From NCBI RefSeq assembly GCF_014839805.1, contig NC_051140.1, positions 7,957,826-8,021,825 on the forward strand: a stretch of DNA of 64,000 nucleotides, written 5' to 3'. The notes under the pieces were generated by a model. It searched no databases, was not told the DNA's origin, and saw only the letters and a list, made by a program, of their open reading frames with translations. A program made the translations under genes and the position numbers. The stretch comes from Manduca sexta. Taxonomy: Eukaryota > Arthropoda > Insecta > Lepidoptera > Sphingidae. Shown here one piece after another: positions 1 through 12,330 of the stretch (the first letter of the stretch is position 1; each line of letters starts with the position of its first letter).

Positions 1-76
1 CAGAGCTGTGCGCCCTTGGGATTTGAAGCTGCGGACATTCGTCTCGGCAGTCCATTCCACAACCGACTATCGCGGC
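1..76 (-). repeat. tRNA-headed SINE (family S1), partial at window edge
   Basis: This is the 5' head of a SINE read on the minus strand, cut off by the window start. It closely matches the same part of the copies at 21167-21498 and 37341-37657, including the stretch cttgggatttgaa (the B-box-like region) and the gcggcgatag-type start. Only the head is visible. Confidence 0.75.
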
Positions 77-343
77 TTTTTTCTTGACTTCTTGACAATA
101 ATTAAAAAAACTTAGTGTTATTTATTCGTAACTAACAATTTTGCTACTGATTTTAAATGAGACTAATTAGCCATAATGGATGAAACGAAAAGTTTGTTAA
201 TCAACATTGCATGCAATTGAAACTTTTCTAATAACAGTCTCAAAGCGCGAGACGAAATAGCAGGTTTAACTGAATAAAGTGAAAATTGAGAAAAAGTCCT
301 TGCGTATAAATTATCTTTAGATTATAATTATTTATACGAGTCC
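77..343. other. AT-rich noncoding stretch
   Basis: No open frame with recognisable protein content, no clear repeat and no RNA gene seen here. Base composition is AT-rich like the rest of the host DNA. Confidence 0.5.
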
Positions 344-586
344 GCAAAGTGACCCCCACTGCACCTGATGGTAAGTGGAGTGGGGTCCAATGAAATGTCG
401 ACTGAAGAGAAATGATTACCGCTCGACAGTCGACACAATTATGCCGGCCTGTTAGAATCGGATATATACAGGCTGTTGCCGGAACACATATACTTACGTG
501 GGCCACTATGACGGGTTTTAACACCGTGTATACCTTGTTCACCATTCAGGCACATCTGAAATATATCCTACCATCCTATCACCAGC
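344..586 (+). repeat. Unclassified ~235-bp dispersed repeat (family R2), copy A
   Basis: This copy shares long collinear stretches with 14939-15173, 19310-19545, 23652-23882 and 54133-54361. Shared landmarks in order are cacctgatggtaagtgg, ggggtccaat, gtcgac, acaattatgccggcctgtt, cgggttttaacac and aaatatatcctaccat. The family has no obvious terminal inverted repeat, no clear tRNA-like B box and no poly(A) tail, so its class is unknown. Short ORFs here are incidental. Confidence 0.8.
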
Positions 587-986
587 GATTATCTACATCA
601 AATACACAATTTACAATTTGAAATGCATATTTCAATACATGAATATCTTCGTTCGTCTGATGCATTTACCCTGTTTTATAACCAACCGCATCGAATTACT
701 ACACATTCGTGACAACCGAATTGTATTTGTTAACACAAAGATTCCCTAAAACGCTGAAGTAGTGTCGAGACAGCAAACATTTGTCGTACGTGGTCTATTA
801 CATGAGATAAATACAGGCTCTTATATCATCCATACGTGACTCCTTCGGATGAATTTGAAAAAATACTTTTATACGCTATAAATGGGGATATACTTTGGAA
901 TCTTAATCTAGAAGGGACGCGCTATGTGCTTATTGCGTCGAATCTGTCACTTTCAATGCAACTAAAGTATAGAAAGTGAATCACAT
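587..986. other. AT-rich noncoding stretch
   Basis: Nothing recognisable apart from general AT-rich sequence running up to the Helitron-like repeat. Confidence 0.45.
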
Positions 987-1256
987 CTATATATATATAA
1001 ATGAATCCTTATTTCCTTTTGTCACGCCATTACGCGTGAACGGCTGGATCGATTTCACAATTATTTTTTTTGTGTTTGTTGTTGTCAAGAGAATGTTCTC
1101 ATGAAAGAAAAAATTGCGCCGAAAATTAGAAAATTTAAGAAAACTTAGCGAAATATTAATTTTATATAACTGACAATCGTTTGAAATAACTGTCAGCGAT
1201 TGATGCGCGCTGCAAATTCATAGTTAAGATGGGACAACGTCTGTCGGGTCGGCAAG
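987..1256 (+). mobile_element. Helitron-like non-autonomous element, decayed
   Basis: The block starts tctatatatatataaatgaa, continues with ggtcacgcc-like sequence (here tgtcacgccat), and ends acaacgtctgtcgggtcgg. I remember this start and end as typical of non-autonomous Helitrons in Lepidoptera, which begin TC and end CTAG before a T. The last bases here (gcaagta) look like a mutated form. A shorter relative with the same start and end phrases lies at 63160-63218. It encodes nothing. The Helitron assignment is inference. Confidence 0.5.
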
Positions 1257-1298
1257 TATGCTATACTATTTCGTGGCGTAATGAACGCAGTCATAAGT

Positions 1299-1413
1299 CG
1301 GGTAGGCAATGGCTTGCCTATGATTCTGACATTGCAAAGTCCATGGGAGGCGGATGCTGCTTACCATCAAGCGGAACGCTAGCTCGTTTACCTACTAAGG
1401 CAATAAAATAAAA
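1299..1413 (+). repeat. Dispersed repeat, LINE 3'-end type (family R4)
   Basis: Contains gtaggcaatggcttgcct, ccatgggaggcgg, cttaccatcaagcgg and ctactaaggcaataaaa in order, ending in an A-rich tail. The same phrases recur in shortened form at 17299-17374. The layout fits the 3' end of a non-LTR retrotransposon; the clade is not determined. Confidence 0.6.
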
Positions 1414-2351
1414 CAAATAAAACTTAAACACTTGTAATTTTTTACCGACTTCAAAATAAGGAGGTTCTCAGTTCGACTGCATTTTTTTATGTTTGTTACC
1501 TCAGAAATTTTGACTGGGTGAACTGATTTTGATGATTATTTTTTAAACAAACTATAACAGTTTTTATAAAAGTGTGCATAACCATTTGCTTTATAAGTAG
1601 TTACTATGGCAGAAAGAAGAGATTATCAAGGCGCATCCTTTATTATCATCCAAGTATAAGTATTATCCAAGTTTGGAATAGATAGCTATAGTTTAAATGT
1701 AGAATATAGGTTATGTTTGAACTAGTGTAAAGTTAATAACCTCCTAGATAGCAATTTCAGGCATTAGATTGATTACCGACATTATCCGTGCGCTCATCGC
1801 TACGGGCTGAATTGGCGGTCTAAACTCTATTTATTAGTGTAAATAGGGCGTGATTTATGCAGTAGATTGAAAGTCCAAGTTCGCATGTAAACTTATATAT
1901 TTTTTTATATAAGTTTACATACATACTATCACATTTATACTTTTTTAAATTTTACGCTCGATATTGATTTTTCTGTTACTAAAATCTTTTACACAGAGAA
2001 AAGAAACCGTTTCATATATTTTACATTACACAAATATAAGTTTAGTCTGTCTACCAAATACACGACTTATATAATATCCGATAGAATTGAAATTGAAATG
2101 AGATTTCAATTACTGGAAATCGTTATTTGAATTATTTGAGTATAATGTTTTGTTTGAAATTTGTATGAGTACCTACGTACAAACAATTTTTTTTCATAAA
2201 TTTATCCCTTTGTATACTAAAATATGAATTAATATAATTTGTGTCGAAACTGAAAATGCTCGAATAATTTTAAAAGTAATATGCGAACAGTGCTGCCAGA
2301 TTGCCGAACCTTATTCTCTATATTTGTAATATGAGAAATCTGTATTCATTA
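1414..2351. other. AT-rich noncoding stretch with a hairpin
   Basis: No gene. It holds a perfect 15-bp inverted repeat with a six-T loop at 1885-1920 and otherwise plain AT-rich DNA. Confidence 0.5.
1885..1920. repeat. Perfect 15-bp stem hairpin, T6 loop
   Basis: The arm atgtaaacttatata (1885-1899) is matched exactly by its reverse complement at 1906-1920, separated by six T. It may be a relic of a small foldback element. No flanking gene suggests a role. Confidence 0.8.
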
Positions 2352-2625
2352 CTAGTGGTAGCTGTCTCATATGTGAGAGTCCGTCTGGGTAGGTACCACC
2401 ACAATGTCTACTTCCGCCGCCAAGCAGCAGTGTGTAGTCACCGTTGTTCCAGTTTGAAAAAAAATGTAGACAATGTAACTACTGGACATAATGAGACTTA
2501 ACATCTCATGTCTCAGGATGGCGAGCGCAGTGGAGCACCAAGCAATAATTTGTAATTTAAGCTGTTGGATGGTGTTTCTACTGTTTATGGACAGTCGTTT
2601 CGCTGACGTCATTCAAAGCAATAAA
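2352..2625 (+). repeat. Dispersed repeat (family R3), copy 1
   Basis: Collinear with 8358-8656. Shared phrases include gccgccaa, cagcagtgt, actggacataat, agacttaac, tctcatgtctcaggatggcg and gtcattcaaagca. This looks like a lepidopteran non-LTR or SINE-like repeat with a tail of A-rich sequence. The 66-81 codon frames crossing it on both strands are incidental. Confidence 0.75.
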
Positions 2626-4794
2626 AAAAACTGTTTCGATTTTGTTAGATCCGGCAGTCTATTTTTTAGGTACCAAAACTACTATTTCTGTTTGTAAACA
2701 GCGTTACTTGGTTGCTAGTGCGTATTATTTGTATTTCTAACGTGAAAAACTGTATCCAATTTTTCTAGCCGCCACTTTTTTAGGTTTCAGTAGTTCTTTT
2801 TTTTATTTGCAAAAGCTATTTTCTAGTTAAAAAGCGAAAAATACATTTATATGAGAAAAAAATCTGTACGAATATCTGTATCCATTTCATATGTTATGTA
2901 TTATGTGTTAAAAATCCGTATGAGAAAGATAAATATCTTTACCTGACTGCACTGTGTATAATTCCATCCACGAGGATGTGTCTGATGATAAATTTTTAGT
3001 CGAGTTTTTGGCATTTCATATGGCCCACATATCTCGTAACATTTGCCAAAATATAGTTTAAATGGGAAGTCAAGTTTAAGTATAAGTTTTCACTTATGGA
3101 GAGATCCATTGATTACTGACATCGAGATGTGTATTAGAAATGTTTATTCATAGCGGCGAAAGGACTACACATTAACATGCTGTAGTACTTAAACATTTAG
3201 TTAAACGCATAATAATACACAATTAATATGCGTTTACTTAATTTGATCTTTCCTATCCATTCTCGAATCATTATTAGTTAAAGTACCTATCTACCTTAAT
3301 GGATAGGTATCTACTTAAGGACATTACAACAGGTAAGTTTGTACTTACTTATACACACCTATTTTATGGTTATAAATATATCTAATAGTTTTGGAATCAT
3401 AAAATAATAGAAAAGGTGAAGCATTGAATTTCTTACGCTAGAAATATGGCAGTCTAATTGCATATCTTATTCAAAGTGCACCGTCTAACTCCGTCGCGGC
3501 GCCCCTAAAGAGCTATTGCGGTCGGGTCTTAATCATACTGTGCACAATGACCTCCATCCAATAAACTGATACAAAATATCTCGGATACACTCCAACCGAC
3601 CCCATAATGATTTATTCGAGAAGCTACTCCGCAATCCAGAGACTAATAGCTATCAGTTTGTATAGTTTCGGCTGGCTTTACCTTAGATTTAGTGACGAAT
3701 TCCCTTACAAATAAATTCTCAGCGTGTCTACATCTCTTTGGCACGCAAACGAACCTGTGTTCTGTTCATTTATAATTAAGTCGCAAATTATACACGAAAC
3801 ATTTGTGAGCCAGGTCGATAGCCAGACGACATTGAAACAATGGAAAATAGTTTAAGAATCAAGTAAATTATTTAAATCAATTCCAGCGCAAGTATCTAAA
3901 CAATTAATTTTATATCAATGTTTGCTGTTTTTGACGTCTGGAACTTGAAATTCCTAATACCCAACTTGGACAACTTAGTTCGCTACTGAATAGTTTGGGT
4001 CTAAGCTTTGGACCTATTGTCTTGTTTCTAGTTGTCGCTGGCAGAGGCCTATTTCTGTAAACAAATGTCCGATCCATTTAAGATCTTTGATTTGACTTTT
4101 TGGTCGTGTGTAAGGACTTAACAAAGACGAAATATTGTATTTACAATTAAAGATGGATTTCATATATCAACACTATGCTTACAAAATACGATAGGTTAAA
4201 AAAGCGAAATTCCTCTTGTTATTTCCAGATCTTTTTAATAAAAAACAATGTTCGGACGGTTGAAAGGCTAATTGACTCAAGCGATTTTTTTTTCGAAATT
4301 TTTTAACTAGTTTAAACAATGATTTTAAATGTTTATGAAACTTAATGTCGCAAAAAATGTCGCTTAAGATAATTAGCTTTTCAACCATCGATTTGTATAT
4401 TTCGCACTCTTAATAAAATAATGACCTATTTCAAAATTGTTAATATGTGGCAGTCGTCGTAAAACTAATTTTTGTATGCTACCTTTTTATTTGAAGTTGC
4501 TATAAAATTGAGCTTATTAAAGATAGGTAAAAAATTAAGCCTATAGCATGAAAAAAAAGGAAAAAACTAAAAGGTCGCAAACAGAAATTGGTTGTTTGAC
4601 GATTTCCATAAATTATCAATTTTGGAATGGATCACTATTTTATTAATAGTGCGATTTATATTACCTAATACCTATCGTAAAGGAAATTCATTTTACTTCC
4701 AAAAACTGATATCTTTGATACACTGTACAATTCATGTTGTGTCAACAAATCTAATAAAACTTCGGACATAAAGTCTATAAAAAAAACTAGATGC
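2626..4794. other. AT-rich noncoding stretch
   Basis: Long AT-rich interval with many short homopolymers. I see no convincing exon, repeat with identifiable ends or RNA gene. Confidence 0.45.
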
Positions 4795-4965
4795 GCTAAA
4801 GCAACCCGGTGCGCTCGAGTTATCAAAATTAGAACGCTCGCTCGCAGCGCTGTCGACATAGACGTCCGCTTTATTAAACCGCGCTCAGTCGCGCCAAGAA
4901 CGGGAAGTGTCGCGGGGCTGTGTTTAAATGGAAACTCGAAGTGGCACCGTACTCGTGTATTGTAA
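4795..4965. other. GC-richer patch, candidate promoter or conserved element
   Basis: About 170 bp with many CpGs (runs such as gcgctcgctcgcagcgctgtc nearby forms, and gcgctcagtcgcgcc) stands out sharply from the surrounding AT-rich DNA. It contains a TCAGT initiator-like motif on the plus strand near 4885-4889, but I see no downstream promoter element or TATA box at the expected spacing. It could be a promoter, a 5' exon, a conserved noncoding element or a repeat remnant. Confidence 0.25.
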
Positions 4966-6438
4966 TAGATTAGCTTTATTTTTACTGTTGTAATGTATCT
5001 TTGTTGTTTAAAGTGAATCCAAGTGCTTTCTACAAGGAAGTCTCTAAATTGAAGTTTATCCCGGCTGGTTTTGCGCTATTGAAAAGAGTTTTGGTTGCTA
5101 AATGTTTATTTGGCTTAAAATTTTAATACATGTAATTTTTTTAATATAGTCATAATAATATATACATCAATGTTTTTGTAATATGAAGATTATATAACAA
5201 AATTATTGATGTATAATTAATATATTTTTATAGTTAAATGCTTTCACGTGGAAGGCTACGTAATCAAGGAAAATATCCTTGTTATAATAAATTTTCTCGT
5301 TAATAATTTTTTGGATAAATGCGAAATCTAAACTCAGCTTGTTGCAAAGAACAATACAAATAAAATGATAATTCTAATTGTTTTTCATTGGAACAAGTTT
5401 AAGTCACATGTAATAGTAGCGCTTATATATATATTTTTAAATTAATCCCTTAGTTTTATGGGTACTTTTATATACTGATTAAAATATATAAAAAATAATC
5501 TCCCTCAATAAAATTTATTATTGATTTGATTTGTATTGGTCATCTCTGTTTTAAAAAATAGTCATTAAGCTTGCAGTCGTTTTTTCTTTTATATAATAAA
5601 TATTTTTATTCTACATTTGAATCGTTAATAGTTATATTAAAGATATCTGACTTCATGCAGCCGATGTATCGTACAAATTAATCCAAAAATTAATAAAAAT
5701 ATATTACATCAATCCTCAGTTTGGACTAGAAGAACAGAATAAAGGAAAGGAACTATCAATGACATGCGATTTTAGATCTTAAACCTATTTAAAAGGATAC
5801 CATATTCGGTCCCATTATATAACTGGGTACAGCTCGTCTTTTCTTCCCATACGATTTCCTTCACGTCTAGTTACTGAAAATAGTTTATTAGTTTTGCTAT
5901 AAACTCAACATCTTAATGTTGATGTCATTCCGATAACGAAATGAGATTTTCATTCATGATGTAACTTTGTATATCATGTGGTCTTCTTATTTATTATTTT
6001 GATCTTATTGCAAAATTATTAAACAGTTAACTGGAATCGATAGTGTTATAATTTTTAAACGGTAGTATAGTAGATGACTGGTATGAATACTGTTATAGTT
6101 TTGGTATTAAATGTTTTGATTCGTTACAAACGTTTCGTTCACTACGTTTTATTAAACTTGAATATTACCGACAAATTACATTTTTGTTTTCAATCATATA
6201 TTACTTTACAAAAGAGTAAGTTGCGAGATGAAATAATTAAGTATATGTCTTTAACAAATGTATTTTTATATATCGTAGGTATGAGAAACGTGGCATAGAG
6301 GAAAAAATAATACACAGAAACCAAATAATAATATTAACCTACCACAAAAATTCAACGTAATATTTTAAAGAAGTACGACAAATGTGATCGAAAAATACTG
6401 TTTTAATTATAAATATATGTATCCTCACACAAAAAATA
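4966..6438. other. AT-rich noncoding stretch
   Basis: Very AT-rich. The open frame at 6074-6298 has no recognisable features and is most likely chance. Confidence 0.45.
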
Positions 6439-7923
6439 CCCGGCCAAGTGCGAGTTGGACACGCGCACCGAGGGTTCCGTACATATATATATTATCTACT
6501 CACCCTCGGGATAGACGATAGAGACTTTCCCGCCCTCACACCCACCACTACAACTGCTGTAAGCCAGGATCAACAGTGGCACGCATTTTATGACACCGAG
6601 CAGTGAAGCTCGGCGAGTCTCAGGGAAAACTAATATGTCATTATCCCGCAACGAAATTAATCAAATAGAAAGATAGGGAGGAGTTGGAAATATTAATTGT
6701 CCACTTCCCTCCAGAGCAATGCGGGTGACAAAATCATGATGTAAGGAGGCGATTTAACCTCAAGGATAGGGACGTTTACAACTACATAAGCATAAGTTAT
6801 AAAGCACCACGGATAAAATTAAATGAAAGGGTCCTCTCACATGAGCTGTTAGATTTGATTATAATAGGCATGGCAAAAACGCCGGAAAGCACGGAAATTC
6901 CGTCTAGTCTCTACAAGGTCCATGTAGTATACAACGCCACGGGATAGACGGAAGTGTGTAGTAGACCTCATGCTGCCGTTAACGCCTGCAGCGTCCTTTA
7001 GTTGTGCGCAGGGGCTTCTGAGCAGCTAAGATGATGGGCCGCACTAGGCAGCACCGCGCAGAGGCGGCTGCGGACGAAGACTTAAACATTTTCGTCAGAA
7101 GAAGTCGGCAACCGTCCCCAATGCGCCGAAGTGGGCCACCGAGGAGTTTTAGTTGGTAGGCCGTTGCGTAGGTTAAGTTGTATATAGGGTTATAGACCGC
7201 CCCGGCGGTCGCCGGAAGGCCACATCAAATCTGAGCAGCTCTTCGCTAGGCGTTTAGGCACGGTTACTCCAAAATAGCCGCTCAGAAGCACCCCAAGAAG
7301 GCTGGGCGGTAATAATTAGGGACTTTCTTCGCGTAACAAAAAAAAAGATATGGTATCTAAGAAGATATAAGTTCAAGTTTGACAAACTTATTTTCCATCA
7401 AATCCCTAAATACGATTATTGCACCAACCGTAAATAATAAGTTTGTAATAATTTGTTCGCTTTTTTTGTTTTTAAAGTACAAATTTATTTACGGTTTTCA
7501 GATTTATCCTTTACATATTCTGTAAGACATTGCTTCTTGCCAAGTTTTATGATTCTAGATGTTATGTTTAACACGTAATTAATTAAAACAGTTTTTTAAA
7601 AACACGTTTTTATTAGATGTCCAAGATTGACAGACGCCAATGACAACATACAGACCTACCAAGGAGTAATTATGCGTACAGTACCTAACATGTACAATTA
7701 GATAATAAAGAAATCGAAAAATGTGCGATAGGAACGGTCATATATTTTGATCGCATTAATAAATTTGTTTTTTAACAGTTGAAAAATACTACGGACAGCT
7801 GAAAAATACTTTATATTTTTTTTTACTTAATGCCTTTTCGCATTCCTGAGAAAATGGGTCTTTGACAGACGGATGACAAAGGTATCATCTAAACCTTCCT
7901 TTTAAGGTACGGAACCCTAAACA
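6439..7923 (+). repeat. Composite lepidopteran repeat (family R5) split by an insertion
   Basis: The left edge reads ccggccaagtgcgagt followed by gagggttccgta. The right edge has tttgacagacggatgac and ends ggtacggaaccctaa. The middle part near 7510-7556 (gacattgcttcttgcc, catgattctag-like) also belongs to this common lepidopteran repeat. The normal element is a few hundred bp, so this copy is stretched by at least one insertion (see 6484-7346). It does not code for protein. Confidence 0.65.
6484..7346 (+). mobile_element. Probable LINE 3' end inserted into repeat R5
   Basis: This block is GC-richer than its surroundings and interrupts the R5 repeat. It ends gcgtaac followed by nine A (7338-7346), as expected for a 5'-truncated non-LTR retrotransposon in plus orientation. 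I found no reverse transcriptase motif in it, so it would be mostly 3' untranslated sequence. The left boundary is approximate. Family not determined. Confidence 0.4.
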
Positions 7924-8357
7924 CATAAAAGGCAACAATACAATACCGTAGCATTTATCCTCTTTGTTAGCATTGATATTTTTTTGCTATATATATCTTC
8001 TCTGTCCAAAGAAGCTTTAATGGAAAAGCCCCTTAAGGAGTAAACACTTGAATCCTTAATACCCAACTAATGACGTTAAAGTATTTTTATTGAAGATCTT
8101 TATAACTGAATGATATAAACGATAAAGCATATAATATAATAAAATTAAATATTAAGGTATCATATTTTAATGAGAAATATTATGAAGCAGTATTTTTAAT
8201 CTGCTAGCAAATATAATATCTCGGAGGGTAATTGAATTTTGACCTTAATTAACTTTTTCTATTAACCTTTATAAAAACTGAAGCAATATTATAATCAGAG
8301 AACATTTGATTTAGCATAAACTAGTAGTGGAAAACTGATATTAAATATAATAATATG
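7924..8357. other. AT-rich noncoding stretch
   Basis: Nothing recognisable. Confidence 0.45.
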
Positions 8358-8656
8358 AACGTAGGTTGTCGTGGTAGGTCTCTCATATACACTCGTACCA
8401 CCATAATATGTATTTCTGCCGCCAACCAGCAGTGTCTAGTCACTGTTGTGTTGAGGTTTGAAGGACATTGTAGCCAGTGCAATTACTGGACATAATAAGA
8501 CTTAACGTCTCATGTCTCAGGATGGCGAGCGCAATAGAATACCAAACAATATTTTGTAATTCAAGGTGTTAGAATGGTGTTTATACTGCTTATGGGCGGT
8601 CGTATCACTTACCATCAGGCGAATGGGAAGCTCGTCACGTCATTCAAAGCAAATTA
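8358..8656 (+). repeat. Dispersed repeat (family R3), copy 2
   Basis: Collinear with the copy at 2352-2625. This copy keeps more of the right end, including gggcggtcgtatc, cttaccatcaggcg and agctcgtcacgtcattcaaag. Confidence 0.75.
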
Positions 8657-8876
8657 AAATCGATGTCGTTCTTATTAAATATTATATTTAAGTTACTAAA
8701 ACATTTCAACTTTAATTATATTTGCAGTATTATTCTGTAGCATGTAAAACATTTTATATGTAAATATGGTGCAGAAATGCCATCTGTCTAACTTATTTGA
8801 ATGCAAACTAAATCATCTAAATGGATTTAATAGATTCAACAGCATGGAAGGCGAGTTTCAGCAGAAAATAAACGTT

Positions 8877-9100
8877 GACCAGACATAAAATCTGCTTGGT
8901 CAGCGATGCCAATTGATTGGGAATGCTGTGAGCGCACTTCGGAATGGGATTTCGTAATGCGCAAACTTCTGACGTGGATCGGTCTAACCACGGCTGGACA
9001 AGATTGCAGAATATTGAAAGATTTTTCACGATATGACAGCTTGCGAAGAGTGTATAATCTACTCATAGATCTAGAAGAATATTCTAGAAAGAAGCTTTGA
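8877..9100 (+). other. Unrecognised ~73-codon open frame in a GC-richer patch
   Basis: The plus frame is open from 8877 to the stop at 9098-9100, with a first ATG at 8906. The peptide is rich in Trp, Cys, Arg and Asp/Glu and does not have the Phe/Ile/Lys/Asn bias of random AT-rich frames nearby. I do not recognise a domain. It could be a host exon or a transposon remnant. Frames on the opposite strand overlap it, which weakens the case. Confidence 0.15.
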
Positions 9101-10255
9101 ACCTTCTTGTTTATCTTTGAAATTTATTTATTTTCATTAGAATTGTGTGCATTGCCTCAGCAGCAGTGAACTTCATATATAACGACGATGATAATAATTA
9201 TGTTGTGTTGTAAAATGTACATACTTATTTCCCTATATGCTATATACAGGAACAAATGTAAAACTAAATAAAAATCAACTAGGTCTAGCGAAATTGGTTT
9301 GTTGTACGATCAAATTGGCTTCCGTTCATCCTTGTCTACACAACACATCTAAAGTCCAACGCAGTTAATCTACGAGAACACAGCACATATTTAATTCAAG
9401 TTTTTCCAAGTGGTAATAGGCTTCCTCCGAGTTTTTTAACAAAATTATAGACCTTATAACGAAGTTTTTTAGATTACCACCTGATATTAAATTTGTTTTA
9501 TCTCGACAAGTTTTATATTACATTACTCTTGAGAAATAAAGAAATAGATCCTCTTAATTGGGTCTCTAGTTTTAGTTTTTATTATTGCTTTTTGTAGGTC
9601 AGCTGTTGGTGTGTAGATTTATGTTTTAAGGAACAATCGTAAGCATCTTTTAAATATTTAAACTTTGGATTCACTACACGTTTGTAATCTTTTCTGTACC
9701 TTTGGAATGTAAAGCAAATAATAAATTATTTCTCAAATTATTATTATGTCCTTTCTGAAGTTGAGGTATGATTTCTTAAAGAAAAACTCTTTTTAATTTA
9801 AAGTAAGAAAATATACATATTTAGAGAAAGTATTATGATGTCCAAGGCATTGTTATTCTCCTATATCGCTGAGTTATTGCCCTTACTTAAGTTTCTATTT
9901 AAAATTACATAATTTATGTTGTGATGAAGATTTTTGTATTTATAGTATAATATGATTTATTAAAATGTAAATTATAAGCTAAACACGCGAAATATTAACA
10001 TTCATTGAATGTTGTCTATCTGCTACAATAAGATCAGAAATTTGAGAGTTCCGTCAATGATAATCTATATTATAATGTGATGAAAAAAAGGAATCGATGT
10101 ATATAATTATTAATATGTTAAATGTATAACACAATAAAATAACCTTTTAATATCTTTATTTGACTTTATGCGAATCATTGCGCTAAAAGTTTCCTATGGT
10201 TGATTTTGTATATTATTTATATAATATATGTAACAGAAAACAAGAAAAAAACTAT
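9101..10255. other. AT-rich noncoding stretch
   Basis: Nothing recognisable. Confidence 0.45.
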
Positions 10256-10440
10256 TTACGCAAGCAAATTACCGCGTTATAAATAAGCATACATATTTAT
10301 CAAGGACATGGTCTATCTTTGTGCCAAATTTCATCCAAATCCATTTAGCGATGGCTCCATTTACTTCTAACGAACATCCAAACATTTTCACTAAGATTTG
10401 CATTTTTAACATTGGTAAGAGTAACACTCATTATTCCGTA
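10256..10440 (+). repeat. Dispersed repeat (family R8), copy 1
   Basis: Shares gtgccaaatt, catccaaat-like and tctaacgaacatccaaaca followed by tttgcattt with 28107-28300. It is a common lepidopteran interspersed repeat type, much decayed here. Confidence 0.6.
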
Positions 10441-12049
10441 GTATTTGACAATTCTTTTTCCGTTAGATTTTGGATATAAAAATAAATTTTTGAAAAATGT
10501 ATTTAAAAAAAACAGCCTACAACCCTATTCGTAGTTGAAACACTCTTTAGAATAAAACATTATAATTCGAGCACCATTCAGTCGTCCCTCTGATTAAATT
10601 AAGATTCATTTGTGCCATTTCTCACGGCCGATTGAATAATTCAGCTTAAAGCCGATTTATCCAGCTTGTTTTGTTGCATTTTGTACATTCGACAGCCATA
10701 CAACCTGTACAAGGTTTAACAGTTTTAATAAATTTTGTTACATTCAATTAACATGGAATTGACAAGTTCTCTGACTCGCTGGTCTCTACCAGTCAGTCAG
10801 TTATAAGAGTACAGCAATATTGAATTTATTAGGTTCTGCTTGCGTAGATGGATTGTGGCGGTGTTCCTGTATTTAATTTCCAAGCCGGGTAATACTTTGT
10901 ATGAGCTTTTAACGCCATTTCCTAGAGAATAAATCTTCAAGATGGTTTACATCAATCACTCGGTTTTAGAAACTAAACAAAACTTTTATGCAATGAGTAA
11001 AAAATATGTTTCGCTGCCCTTATACCGCAGGAGTTTGTAGCGCCGGTTCTTTCACAGCGATAACACAATACGAAAATAACCTGTTTACATTTTTTAATTG
11101 ATTTTCTTATATTCGTGAAAGATAAACACTAAACTATTTCACTGATTTTGAAATTCTTTTACTAATAGGTGCTATACAACTCCTGATTAATATAAACTTT
11201 TTATAAGAGATGTGCATTATCGCAGGTGAAGCCGCGAGCAAACCTACTAACGAATATTATATTTTGAATTTTATTCATATTCGCAAATGCAATACCCACG
11301 TCGATTTTACGGGCTAGCATGAAAATTCACGAGACAAATATTCAGTGTGCCTATTGACTAAGGGTTGATGGTGCACACGTTGTCATGATGGCCATACTTC
11401 ATTCTGTCAACGTCAGCTGTTAGGAACAGCAGATAAGTATACTATACTTAACAAATCTGCTGTTTTTGAGTGAACACAGTTTTTAGACGACTAAAAACAG
11501 CAATTCCATATTCAGTTTTAATTTTTGGTAGAGTTAAAAACCTTGGATTTTAAGTGAAGCCCAAAGAAAATAATCAGCAAGCCATGTTATATGTTAAATA
11601 TCTCTAATATTGAACCCTTTCCATATAAAAATGCGAACTGCAGCGTGCATTATTGTATTTACACAGCAGCCCATTGTGGACGGCAACAAAAGAGTTTAAT
11701 ATAACAGCCTCAACAGCAATATTTAGAATGAAACGCAATATTCAATGTGCTCTCGCTGTGACAATGGAGACGCTCTGTCCCCTGCACTTGGGCACTAATA
11801 TTGAATTTTGTATAGAGCCTCAGTTTTGTTGGAAATTATCATTTTTATTAGGCGTGGCAATAGTGGTGTTATGTTTTTATGAACGTGTAAGCTGGTTTGA
11901 ATATAACTCGTATATATTCGATCATTATTATATAATATTTTATGTGGTCAATTCTAATTTGACTATAAAATTCATAAATTAGAATGTCTGTAGCAATACA
12001 TTGTGGCCTATGCAATCATGATGATGATGAAAAATAATTATTTTGTGGT
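10441..12049. other. AT-rich noncoding stretch with small repeat fragments
   Basis: Contains a decayed fragment near 11130-11260 resembling sequence at 18600-18725 (gattttgaaat, actaataggtg, gccgcgagcaa). The 109-codon frame at 11653-11982 has no recognisable domain; its composition (Phe, Ile, Tyr and Asn rich at the C-terminus) fits chance in AT-rich DNA. Confidence 0.4.
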
Positions 12050-12330
12050 TAATTTGTCAATTTCCTTCTTATTTTACGCCTAGTAAAATTATTTTCCATA
12101 TTTCACCGATAACACTATAAGTTTATTAATTTAATAATTAATTAACGTAGACGTAAACTTTACGTTTATTATGTACACTTACGTTTTAATATTTACTATA
12201 TTACTGGCCCTTTATCGTATTCAATTCTCATTTGATTACCATTTATTTGAGAGCATAAATTAGAGTGTGGCTTTTGAATTTTGTCGGCATTTATGTGTCG
12301 GCGCATTCACTCAGAAGTAGTTGATCAAGT
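12050..12330 (+). repeat. Fragment of MITE-like family R7
   Basis: Contains accatttatttgagagcata followed by aattagag and tttatgtgtcgg, phrases shared with 13537-13857 and, inverted, with 63262-63378. Ends are not clear in this copy. Confidence 0.45.

Noticed and set aside
1885..1920. Rho-independent-type terminator (stem plus T run)
   Set aside because: Bacterial-style terminators do not apply to this genome, the T run is in the loop, and there is no gene upstream.
11653..11982. 109-codon plus-strand frame
   Set aside because: No recognisable domain, AT-driven composition at the end, and no promoter or splice context.
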